From Drechmeria coniospora (Eukaryota > Ascomycota > Sordariomycetes > Hypocreales > Ophiocordycipitaceae), in the NCBI RefSeq assembly GCF_001625195.1, contig NC_054389.1, positions 2,884,147 to 2,948,146 on the forward strand: a stretch of 64,000 nt of DNA. The letters run 5' to 3'. This document shows positions 12,301-23,388 of this stretch, one piece after another. Made by a program: the position numbers and the translations under genes. Positions within the stretch are counted from its first letter, which is position 1, and every line of letters starts with the position of its first letter. Under the pieces are notes generated by a model, which saw only the letters and a program-made list of their open reading frames with translations, had not been told where the DNA came from and ran no database searches.

Positions 12301-15300
12301 TGCGCTTCCATGTACCTTTTTATCTGTGTGTGCGCCGTTGGATGCACAAACGTACATGCACCACGTGGGCTGGTAGGCGTCTGCACCTGCTCGACACCTT
12401 GGAGCCCACGAATCACCTTGTAAGCACATGTACATTGTACGTTTACGTGCTGTAATACAAGGACGGGGTTTTGCAATATTAGTTGTTACCCCATGCGTAC
12501 TCCGTAATACCAGGTAACTTACTTACAGTACAGTATAAGTACGGAGCACTTGTAGAGTACGGAGCACTTGTACTGTAGTTGTAGGGCGTGCCTGTACTTT
12601 GTAGCTTGAATTCAAGCACCAAGAAGGGATAGCCCGACTTGTTCTAATAATACTTACATTAGCACGGAGTACATACTGTAAGTCACGCACAGCTTTGACT
12701 TGCAAGTACGCCTACTGTACTTACAACTGCGGTACACCTACGGAGCACAGAGTACAAGTAAGTACAAAGTACTACAACAAAGTGCACTTACTTAAGGTGT
12801 GTACACTTACAACTACAAGTACAGAGTACACCTGGACTTTTCGCTGCCATCGGGCATTTACTTGTACATGTACGGAGGGCCAACTACCTTGCACTACCGA
12901 GTACCAATTATTACTTGATGCTTGCACAGGTACAGTACTCCGTGCATGCACATACATGTAAGCACACATGTAAGTATTTTCTACACAACGACACGTACCG
13001 TACTTGTACTGTAGTGCTTGTACATACTTGTACAGCACAGGTAGGCCCAAGTGCTTCAATTACAACATGTACATACTTACTCCATACATGCACTAGCAAT
13101 CACTCTTTCCATGCTTCAGAGTACAGAGTACAGTGCGCCGAATTACCCAACACTCCAATCTTCCCCTCCTTCTCAGTCGTTAATCAATCTTGCCAGGGTC
13201 TCGGAGACTTGCTCCCATGCCTTCCATCTCATCGAGTCAAAAATCACCTTTTACGCGTACTTGAATAATGCGGTGATTCAGTGGTGTGATTTCAAACCCA
13301 TCATGGCAATCCCGAGGTCGTGTCTGGGTTACAAGTATCTGCGGTGTAGTCTCTGACCCCTTGGACGACAACGAATGATTCTGCGAATCGGCGGTCCCAC
13401 AGAGGCAGACCACGTTATCCAGCCGCCCTGCTATCCTGCCTCGAAGGGCAATCGGATGAGCGCGGATGAATCGACCAAGCAGCATTCCACGACGCTGACG
13501 GATTCTCTGCCTGCAGCGCTGCACTTGCGCGAGCCTCGCACACCTAGGTGTGGCATGTCAACGGCGCATGCCTGCCAAAATTCATGGTATTGAAAAGGCA
13601 ACCAACGCGGGCGGCGGTTCAGTTCACTTCCGACTGCAGCCAGCCAAGCAACCACCCGCTGCCTCGACGGGGAGTCGCCCGCAGACGTCGCCATCCTTGG
13701 CATATTGCGAGTCCAATCCCAGTTCCCGAGCACGTGCCAAGCTGGTCAGCCCGCCGTGCGGCTCGTGACCTCGATGACTCCGCCTCCGTCGATATGACCC
13801 GTCCCGTCGTCACACCGGCAGGGCACTCCATGTCCAAGCAGAATCCGGCCATGGGACGAGAAAGGCAGGCACCATTCGGAGAGTCGCGGGCAATGTGTCT
13901 ATATTTATCACGGAAGGAAGCATGGCCGAGCACCTCGGTAGGCGGACAGGTTCGAGGATGCATGCCAGGAGTGCGCGTTCTTCCTCGCGGTGACTTGGTG
14001 ACTTGCGCTTGCTTACATCAAGTACTCTGCTCACGGACACGAATGGGCAAGGTAAGCGTAAGACCTATACTGTGATGTGCATGCAGGCTGCGCGTGCGAC
14101 GGCCACACCGAGTACGAACTCGATGGTGCCCGAGTGTGTCACGTACGGATGGCGTACATGCGAACGCACAGATATACAGCACAGGAATCCGAGGTGCTGC
14201 AAGTCGATGGGGAGGGAAGGAGGCGCGTTGAATGTCGGTCCAGCGGAATTGGCCTTTCTCGTGGCAGATCCGAGTTTGCCTCCCGTGTATCTGTGCCCAG
14301 GCACAAACGCAAAGGTTGCAGGTAGCAGGTCCAAGCTTGTGCTGGTGGCGGCACGGGAGTAGGCTTTGGCCACAAGGGTGCAAGATTTCTCGACACCCAA
14401 AGAAATATATATTTTGCTACGAATGCTTCCCGCTAGGCCTGCCGTCACCACCATCACCGCCATCGTTGTGAAGTAGAACCTGCGTACCGGCGGCGACTGC
14501 GTGTTTGGTACACGGTTCAGGGAAGCACCTTGGTCTGCATCGGGGGGACAAGCACGGAGTGCATGCAGTACTTACAACCACAGTACGTGTACGGAGTACA
14601 TGTACGGAGTACATGTACGGAGTACTGTACTTGCTGTACTTGCATTTACTCGTGCATGTAAGGAGTGCTCCGTACATGTATCATGTTGGTCGCCTCGCTC
14701 GCTTGCCTGTCCCTCCATGTCTCAGCGAAGGGGAGGGGGGTGGGGAGGTGACCCGAGAAAAGAAAGATTGGGGTCGTACTCCGGCCTCTGTGCGAAGCAC
14801 CGTGATACCACCATGGTGGTGCCCACGTACAAGTGCAAGCATGTGTACGGAGCGGTAGGCGTGCCCAATACCTACTAGTAGGCTAGTAGCGTACGGAGTA
14901 CGGAGTACTCATTCACCTACCGCGCCATATCTGCGTTGCTCGTACTTGCTCTGTACTCCGTACATGCACCAGTACTCTCATAGCTGCACTGCAGTACCGG
15001 CGTTGTTGTCCCTTGCACAAGCAAGTACGGATCCAATCGCATGTACGGAGTACAACGTACAGAACTTGTGTGTTGGAAAGGACGAGGACGAGCATGACGA
15101 GTGCCACAGAAGCAGTCCACTGCAGTGGGTGTACCTGCAGTACTCGTACTTGCTGCTCCGGAGCAACATGGTCTCCATTCTTCCTTGCCCAACTTTCTCT
15201 CCCACCTCCCGCGGCGCATTCTATCGTGCATCTGACGTGACAGGCCATCCAGCACGGCACGATTTGGTGCGCCCATGCGGCATCCTGCAGATGGTATCCC

Positions 15301-17096
15301 GGGGTTCAGACGAGTCTGGAAAGCCAAAGTCGAGGTGTCATGCAACACCGACGCTCCTCGGCGCCCCAACAAGGATGACGCGCTGGATTCTGCGTCGCCC
15401 GACGTGGACGGCGGCCGCAGCGACGAGCTCAAAGTTGGGTCGCGCTTGCGACGGCAGCAAGAGTGCATGCTCCATCGCCGCATGCGCACTTGCACACCAA
15501 AGTACTGTGCTGTGCGTGCATGTACAAGTACGGATGCGCGTGCCCAACACCGTGCATCACTCGTGTGCCGGCGGGATGAGTGCGAGGGACCAAGCTCGGC
15601 AGTCAGGACTCTTGCGGCACGGGAGTGCGGCGGCAAAGCATCCTCGCACACCAAAGTGTACTGTGCAGGTGCAGCGCAGGGTACCCACACTCTTACGTGG
15701 CATGATTGCGAGCGAGCATAATTACGAGCACGAGTTCGCAAGTATGCGTGCGGTATGAGCATGATGCTTCATGTGCCCCAGGTGCCATGGCGAGCACGAG
15801 AAGTGCACCAAGCCATGGCACGCTTGAAGTTTGACAAGGCACCGCCAAACTCGACTGCGGCATGTGCTAGGTGTGCTGATATACGGAGAGCTCTTACGAA
15901 CGTTTACAGTACACCTACATGATGGTCGCACCTCCACATGCTCCACTCCGTACTAATGCTCCGTACAAGCACATACATGTATACTGTACTCTGGTGGTGC
16001 TGACTTGAGTGTGCCCAGGCGTACTCGGTACTCCGTACATGAAAGAACACAACAATCCCCCCTCCCAGACGAGAACGTGGTCAAAAGCAAGGGCGAAAAA
16101 GAAAAACTGGACGGGTGCGTACGTACTAATAATACCTGTTGGCCGAAGGCCGACAAGTGGGTAGGTTAGTAGATTCATGGTAGGTAATATTACTCCGTCC
16201 CTGTAAATGGATTCTAGGGTGCTGGGGACTACGTAAAAGCACAACTACTGTAATTACAGCACTGGAGTAAGCACTGGAGCACTAGGTTAGAAGGCACTCC
16301 GTGCATGTACAGTAGCTTGAGTAGCAGTGAGTGCAGAGCAGATATACCTGCGACGATTGCATGCTGCCCCCAGCGCACACACACGTGGACGCGGAATGTA
16401 GGTGTACAACTACTAGGTGCTGTGCAGTGCCCCCATGGACATGTACAACTACTTGCATGCACCCTCCGCACGTGGGTATAGTTCCTACAGGACACGGATG
16501 TGGTCCATGCGCGTGCGTGCACGGTACATGTCGGTTTCCTGGTTGTTGCGTGTCAAGTGCAAGTACGGAGTGCAGCACGGAGTATTACATGCACTCCGTG
16601 CCTGATAAGGCCCCCCTACTGAAGTTGCGGCTTGGTGCCTGGCATTTCAAACTAAGCCATGCTTGCTTTTGCCACACGGGGGTTTGCCGCGCCTCCAGCG
16701 GTCGATGGTCTGGGCTTTTACGGGCATTGCCGTGAGCTACTGCTGCGACTCCGGCCACGCAGTGACATGCATGCACGCAGTGCCGAGTGCAAGCACCAGT
16801 CAAGTCATCACGCATCAGTTCTACTCGGACTGTGCACGTGCGCCCACCTTCGGCTCGAAATGCCTACGAGCGTGACAGCAAAGCACTCGTCCGCGGCACA
16901 CGACGATTGCTGTCCGACATGACCGCGATTTCATCGACTAGTAGGGTCCGAGGGACCACGGTGCCGGATGCCCACGGCCCCGGGCCACCTACACCCCCCG
17001 TGCCAGCGGCCAGCCCACACCTTGAACGTCGGAGCCAACGACGGGGAGGAACGAGCCAGACGCGGAAGCCAGGCCGCGAGCAATCGGGCACGCGGG

Positions 17097-17138
17097 CACC
17101 GTTGGGATGGCACCGTTGGGACGGCACCGTTGGGATGG
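17097..17138. repeat. 14-bp tandem repeat, three copies
   Basis: Three adjoining copies of CACCGTTGGGATGG, the middle one with GGGACGG. It is a small local slippage repeat in non-coding DNA. Confidence 0.85.
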
Positions 17139-18470
17139 GAACCCGGTTGCTCATGCATGCGATTGGCAGCGAGAACTCGGTGCTTGAGAGATGCACATGT
17201 ACGAGCACCAGCACGCGGGCACGCTACAAGTGCTCCAGCGTCAAGGATAGTGTTGCCTACAAGTACCCCGTACATATACCAGCGCCAGTGTGCGTGTTTG
17301 CGCGGGCGGCCTGCACGCGATTAAAAGCAAGGATGCAGACGAACAAGTACCACCTACCTAGTTGCATCTGCCGACCGTGATACTTCCCGCAGGAGGTCAT
17401 ACTAGCCACCCAGCCGTTGTGGCCGAGGCGCCGCCACGTCTGGTCCGAGTCCTCGCACAGGTGACTCGTGCCAGGACGTCGTCGTCCAGCGCCAAATCAA
17501 TACCGACTACGCGAACGCCTGCACCTGTACGGAACACATAATACCATCTACGCGCGCGCACTCCATACGTGTGCATGTGCATGCGCGAATGCCACAACCT
17601 GCGTTCGGTGCTCCGCACTCGAGGCAGCATAGGTAGGCAGGAAACACACCCATCGACTGTGTCAAGGCCCAGAATAGAGTCAGTGGCGGAAGCGGCGGCG
17701 ACAAGGACTTCAGCCACCTGCCGCCGCGGCGTACGATACTCGTTTGCAGTACATGGTACTGGCTGCTACGGTGGTGATTTGTCCGTGCTCGAACATTGTA
17801 CCGGTACGGATACCTGAAGCTACCATTCAGATGACAGTACGGAGTATTGTTGCTTGCGACGACCACGCACTCGCTCGTCCGCACGCATCAAGTACTGGTA
17901 CGGAGAGGGCTACTCCGTGCACGTCCTGGACGTGCCAACCATGATCTCGCACATGCACGCGTCGACGGGGGGAGCAGGCGCCTGTTTGGGGTCCACGTGT
18001 GCCCGACCCCAGTCGTCGACCCCAGCCTCTGGAACCGAGGAAAGGTGTCGTCGGTCCCCATGCGTCACGGCATTGGCGTGTTTCTAGCATTCGAACCGAA
18101 CTCGTTGCACATACATGTTCTCCGCGCGCACGTAGGTGTACGGAGCAACAGTGCGGAGTGATGTTACTAGGCGTCCATCTGCGCGCTCCCACTTGCCGGC
18201 GTGCGGCGTGCCTCGTACGATGACTCAGACCACCTCCAGCAAGCACAGTGTGCATGGGTGAGTTTGAGGACGAGGGCTGGCACGGTGTACAGGTCAATAA
18301 ACGTACAGTACAGCTGCACGTAGGCACGTCCGGCCTGCGCACGTCGGCATGCGCCTGCTTGTACATGCCATGTACGGATGCATGTGCTCGCACGCAACCC
18401 AGCCGGTCGACCAAATCAGCTGGAATCATGCAGCTTCCAGCAGGGGCCAGGAAACCCAAGATTCGTTGAG

Positions 18471-18702
18471 CATGTACAAACTGAATTCATGTACAAACTG
18501 AATTCATGTACAAACTGAACTGCATGTACAGACTGAATTGCACGTACAGACTGAATTGCACGTACAAACTGAATTGCACGTACAAACTGAATTGCATGTA
18601 CAAACTGAATTGCATGTACAAACTGAATTGCATGTACAAACTGAATTGCATGTACAAACTGAATTGCATGTACAAACTGAATTGCTTGTACAAACTGAAT
18701 TG
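18471..18702. repeat. 18-bp minisatellite, 13 copies
   Basis: Thirteen head-to-tail copies of CATGTACAAACTGAATTG. The first two are 17 bp long and the rest 18 bp; variants have CACGTACA, TACAGACT or CTTGTACA. The unit contains the same ATGTAC word that dominates the surrounding tract and fades into it at 18703. Because 18 is a multiple of three, long ORFs with a six-residue repeat appear on both strands (His-Ala-Ile-Gln-Phe-Val on minus). I regard them as by-products of the repeat. Confidence 0.92.
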
Positions 18703-19174
18703 CATGTACGGAGCGATACTCTGGACGAAGTGCAGAGTACATTGAATGTTGCAGGTAGTATTTACTGCACATGTACCCAGTACTCCGTACGGTGTGCAGT
18801 ACGCCGTACAACATCGTGGGTTGTTGCACGATGCCACCACAGTATTTGTGCAAATACTTGTGCTGCCCTGTGTACGCAAATAGCCACCGTGTACTCCGTA
18901 CCGTACGGGAGTATGGAATGCACATGTAAGTACTCTCGGAGTAAGCAACTATGTCAAGTAATGTACTCTTGCATGTACAGTAGGTGTACTCCGTACGGAG
19001 TACTTGCATGCACCCGAGTTAGAAGTAAGTATTACTCCGTACTCCATACGGAGTACATGCACACCAATTAGCGAGAGTGTACCCCGTACTTGTGCTCCGT
19101 ACCTTGTACAACGATTAGTGTAGGGAGCACTTGCAAGTAAGTAATATTAACACTGTACTGTACGCATTCTGTAC

Positions 19175-21309
19175 TCCGTACGAGCTTGACACTTCCTGCG
19201 CACCCCTCGTGCCGCGCAGCCCAAGAGACCAGTGGGTGATGGGTCCCTCTCTGCCCCTTGCAGCCCAGCCCAATGGATTTGGCCCTCCATACAACACTAC
19301 ATGCACATGTACAACTAGGCGTACAGTACAACCAAGTACACCTTCGGAGCTCAGGACATCGTGTCTGTCCAGTGCGGTGCTGTGCGCGGCGCGCCTGGTG
19401 CATGCACGGCGCTCGCACGCCTTGACACAAAGTGCTGCCGGGTACGGGACACTACTACACGCACACTCGGTGGATGCATCACTCGGCGGATGCATCACTC
19501 GGCGTAAGGGTCCAAAAATTGAAGCCCGAGAAAACCCACTTTCGGGGACCTCCAAGTCGTCCTCGAGTCTCGATTTTTCCCCACAGCTGGGCGGAGCGCC
19601 ACGAATAGCGCTGCTGGGGGGAGGGGGGGTGTCTGTCTGCCTTGGCCGGCCCCAGGTGCGCGCATCCTGGACACCTGCGTGCCTGGTTCCTCCTTGTGCC
19701 TGTTCGAGCAAGAGTTTCACGGGCGGGTGAAAGGGCTCGTACATGCATTCCGTGCTTACTTGCTCGACACATTTCGAGAGACCGCAAGGTGGAGGACGGG
19801 TCCGACGGGAGCAAGCCATGTGCAAGCGCACGCCGCACACCTGCTGATGCGTTCGAGCATGAGCACCGAGGAAGCAAGAATACGGCGTCGTCGATGATAG
19901 TGACGCGGGTGCGGTGACCAGCCACCGCCGTCAGAGCCGCCGCCGTCGTGGAGTCGGTTGTGCCGGAGCCCCAAGGTCTAACTGGTCGCCTTGCTGCAGG
20001 CTGACTGGCACCCTGCGATGACGCCGGGAGCATCCTCCTGACGTGGCAACCCTTAGCGGCTACTCCATCATCGGAGCTCGTGGCCGTCCGAAGTCATGGC
20101 CATCTACAAAGAGTTGGTCGCCCGCGCGGTGGTGACCGTCGTCCTCCACACGCGCGGAGGACTCTGCACTCTCCTCGCCTGGGCAAGGTATCACTCGATT
20201 TGTTCTCTGGACCAAGAATCTGATAAAATTTATGCTTCGGTCCCCGCGAGGCACACAAAGCGGTGATGTGGCGCTCGGATCCCGCCGTTGCTTGGGTTCC
20301 CACGGAGGAGTAGAGTGCGGCCGCATGGCAACGGGAGGTGCAAGCTGCGGCACGGAACCTGTAGCAGCGTGCTGTGTTTTTATTACTCCTTCGTTCGCCG
20401 TACGCGCCACGCCCAAGGGGAGAGCATTGGTCCGCACGGTTTACGTGCGAGTCATGCATGCATGTACCGTTAGCGACACTTGAACCCGTCTGCTTGGGAC
20501 ATGCTGCGGTGCTTCTCGCCTCGTCGTGACCGTGATGCAACGCGCCCGGAGCACTTCCTGAGGGTACGGTTCATTCAACCAGCTTTGCGTGCCGAGGCAG
20601 CAAGTGCGCGGCCGTTCAGCATCTTACACCATGTACGAGGACATGCAGCACGATCAAGTACTTGTGCTTCTAAAGAACACACGCTCATCGGTCCTTGTCA
20701 TCTTCCTCTCAAGCTCGCCAGAGAGTGTGCGTGGGTCGTCGCCTGCTCGACAAAGGCTGTCAAGGCTGTGTCGTCTGTCTGGTGACCTCGTCGGCCACCT
20801 ATTTTCGCAAGACGCTCGACTCTAGCCTTCTTTCGCCATTCCCTTGAGCCCACCCACTCGTCTCCGGTCGCAAGAGCAGACCCGCGCGAGCACGCCCGCC
20901 GTCAGGCTGCGACCGTTGTTCGCTCGTTGCGATGCATCTCCGATGGGTTGCTTTGGATCTGTCCATCTCCGCCACCTCGACAAGGGATTTCGACGGTGGC
21001 GATTGGCAATTGGCGTGGCCCGGTCGGTCGCCTTGCCTCGCCGATGGTGAGGAGCGTCGCCCTCCTGGCAGTGTCAAGACTGCACGGTGCACGGTTTGTG
21101 CGGCTGACTAAGCCCCGCCGCGGCGCTTGAGCGCCCATCCTTGTGGCGACGGAGATGCCGAGGACGTCGGAGTCGATGCCACGGCATTGCCGTACCGTGA
21201 TTTCGTATTGCAATCGTCGCAACTGAGTGAACCCAGTCCGTCGAATGCGCCGTGGCCTACGGACAGGGCGCCGAATGAGTGTACGTCATTTGAACTGTGC
21301 AGCAGGAAA
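19175..21309. other. Intergenic, downstream of the enterotoxin-like gene
   Basis: About 2.1 kb of GC-balanced DNA after the GTAC-rich tract. ORFs on both strands overlap one another and show no recognisable domain or signal peptide. Nothing supported beyond the small duplication at 19472-19503. Confidence 0.4.
19472..19503. repeat. 16-bp direct duplication
   Basis: Two adjoining copies of GGATGCATCACTCGGC. Local duplication, no function inferred. Confidence 0.85.
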
Positions 21310-23388
21310 TCAAAGAGTCAAATCCGAATCCTGGTTCGCTGCCTCAGTACCCCCCGTCGGTGTCGGTATCTGACACCAATTTATTCGATTTCGCGGAGGA
21401 GAAACGGTCGCGTCGTCGTCCCCGGAGTCGATGTTTCCGACGACGTGAACACCTCGTGCCCCTTTCTGGCTCCCAGGGGTTTTCTTGACCTGAATGGAAG
21501 GTGGCGTTAAGATGAGACCGGTGACTAGATTCAACGCTTGCAAGGTCTTCGTACCATATTCCAGGAAATCTTGGCGGTATCGATCCAGCGCGGGGTAGAT
21601 TTTCACCTGTTGCGAAGCGCCGCTGTGAATATAGCCCGTGGTTTTTGTCTTCGCGGGTATGGAGTCTAGGACCTACTACATTCTCCCAATATTCCCTTAA
21701 TGCTGCCGTCTTCAAGACTCCATCCCCCTAGCGAGCCTTGTTAGATCAGTGCGGTGCCGGTTTCGGGACAGCACTTGCTCTATGGAGGTATTGATGAAGA
21801 AGCTGGTTGCTCTGGCGTAGCCTCTCGAATGCTTCGTTTGGTGTGGCTCCTCGGCGCTACGGTTCCAAATTGATGAGTGCTCCGCGGGTAAGATGAGAAA
21901 GGAATCGTACCAACGTACCTGCTCGCGTAAAAATTCGTTGTAGGCCTCTACGCCCATGTGCTTGTCTTGATCCTGGTGCAGAGCCAGCTGATAAAGTTGA
22001 GCCCTGGTCAGAAACTTGCGGCCCTGTTTAGCTCGGCGGCGGTTTAATTCATCCAGCCCACCAGGAGCGTCATCGGGTCGTTCAAAGACATGACGGTAGA
22101 AGCCACCGACGCGAACATCCCCTGCTCTGTCGAAAGCAGCGGACGATCCTGCCATGGCATCCATTGCTTCGATGCGCGAACCGGCCTAAGAGAACGGCAC
22201 GCACTCGTCAGATGGGATTCGACGTCGCATCTGCCATGGAGAAAAACCTACGATGAACTAGTGCAGCATGCTGTATTAGTATGGGCTGCGCTCATCGACA
22301 TGCTACAGAGGGTACCTCACCTGTTGAACAAACGCTTGTCCCAGAGCCTTGCGTGCCTCGTTTAGGAATGCAAGGCCGGCATGAATGCCGCCGGCGACAA
22401 CGATGCTGTAGCCGGGATTCGCGGATGGAATTGCACCCTTCTTGATCGAAGTAGACGGAGCGAGCAGGCTAGACCATCCGTACTTTCTACGCCGCGACTC
22501 GGGCGGCTGCTTCTTTGCTGGATTCCCATCTCCACCGTCCAGTCCACACTCACCCTTTCGAAAGCACCTCACGACTCCGTTGTGCTTTTTGCTGGGGTTT
22601 TCGAAAGGAAAGTTTTTAAACCACCCATGCAGGCGGTTGATCTTTTGGCGGAGCTTCCGGGCGTGCCATGCCGAAGGATGCTTTTTATGTTCGGAGAATT
22701 CCTTTGCGTCTCCTGCACGTATGGTTTCGCCATCGACAACTGCCGTTACATGATCCGGCACATCGGCCAGCTGTGGAGCTACCGTCAGGAGCCGATTGCC
22801 ATAGGTGCTGGCGTCAAAGTCCGGGTTGGGTATCCATTGCAAATCGGCAGCGGTTCCCTTGAAGTCTTTGGGTACGTAAGCGTGGGCGATGATCTGGTCC
22901 TTGTGGATTCCGCCGATGTAGGCGATCGCGTCCTGGCCCTGCATGGCCGTGGGATAGAAGGGCCCGAGAGACTTTCGAACATCGATGCCGTTCCCTGCCG
23001 TGGCGATTTGGTATATGAACCCTTCGCGGCCGTATTGGGACAAAAGAGCGACGTTGATGGATGTCCATGCTTTGGTAAACATTGTTCCGATCCGACGGCC
23101 ATTTTTGGTTATGAAGTTGTATAGGCTAAAGTCGCGTGTCGAATCGTCAAGTGTGGCTCCCCACGGCTTGAAGCCGCCTTGTTCCTGAACTTCGAGGAAA
23201 CTTCGGGTGTCAAAGCGATAGACGCCATCGTCCACGTGAAAGTCATGCACGCGATAGACCTCGTCCACGTCATTGAAGCGACTGAGGCCTTTTGTTCTGA
23301 TGTGAGAACTATTCTCAGCATACGTGGCTGGAAGCCAGGAAAGCAGTATGAGAGCGGAGAGAAATAGAGAAAACGAAAGGCTATGCAT
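21310..23388 (-). CDS. Secreted heat-labile enterotoxin alpha-chain-like protein (ADP-ribosyltransferase fold), four-exon model
   Basis: Model: exon 1 23388-22321, intron 22320-22186 (GTGAGG...CTTAG), exon 2 22185-21775, intron 21774-21728 (weak donor GTGCTG, good CTAAC branch site), exon 3 21727-21677, intron 21676-21607 (GTAGGT...ACAG), exon 4 21606-21310; 608 residues in frame. Residues 1-24 are a clear signal peptide. The enterotoxin-A/ADP-ribosyltransferase region spans about 43-170: 'VYRFDTR' (56-62) supplies the NAD-binding Arg, 'GGFKPWG' follows at 71-77, 'WTS' at 108-110 stands where Ser-Thr-Ser is usual, and 'YIGGIHKDQI' (157-166) follows the catalytic loop. In that loop the two family glutamates are Gln152 and Ala154. 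The first splice is strong. The last two are less certain: without them the frame stops at 21712, giving 513 residues. Such proteins are numerous in insect- and nematode-attacking Hypocreales, but activity here is doubtful. Confidence 0.7.

Larger units (their letters stand above)
6340..19170. repeat. Gene-poor tract saturated with GTAC-centred short motifs (TACGGAGTA/TACTCCGTA, ACATGTAC)
   Basis: Over nearly 13 kb the sequence is packed with short words built around the palindrome GTAC, above all TACGGAGTA and its complement TACTCCGTA, plus TACATGTAC and ACTTGTAC. Dense clusters can be seen at about 6345-6480, 8020-8170, 8770-9240, 9350-9530, 10340-10830, 11040-11420, 12200-13090, 14570-14960 and 18760-19170. 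Tandem runs occur at 9200-9222 (two TACTCCGTAC units) and 14588-14626 (three GTACGGAGTAC units). Scattered copies recur at 23580-23990, 28990-29070, 33730-33770 and 34220-34250. The annotated coding regions and the RIP-mutated block are almost free of them. Open frames here look like chance ORFs: they change frame often, lack domains and are rich in Cys/Tyr/Val from TGTAC words. I see no supported gene. Confidence 0.7.

Noticed and set aside
13548..14075. 175-codon ORF in the GTAC-rich tract
   Set aside because: Overlapped by ORFs in other frames and on the other strand, low-complexity Arg/Pro/Ser content, no domain.
18471..18702. CRISPR-like regular repeat
   Set aside because: Units abut without spacers and the genome is fungal; this is a minisatellite.
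18416..19009. Minus-strand ORF with His-Ala-Ile-Gln-Phe-Val repeats, and plus-strand Met-Tyr-Lys-Leu-Asn-Cys counterpart
   Set aside because: Both arise automatically from the 18-bp minisatellite; there is no non-repeat conserved part and all frames are open.
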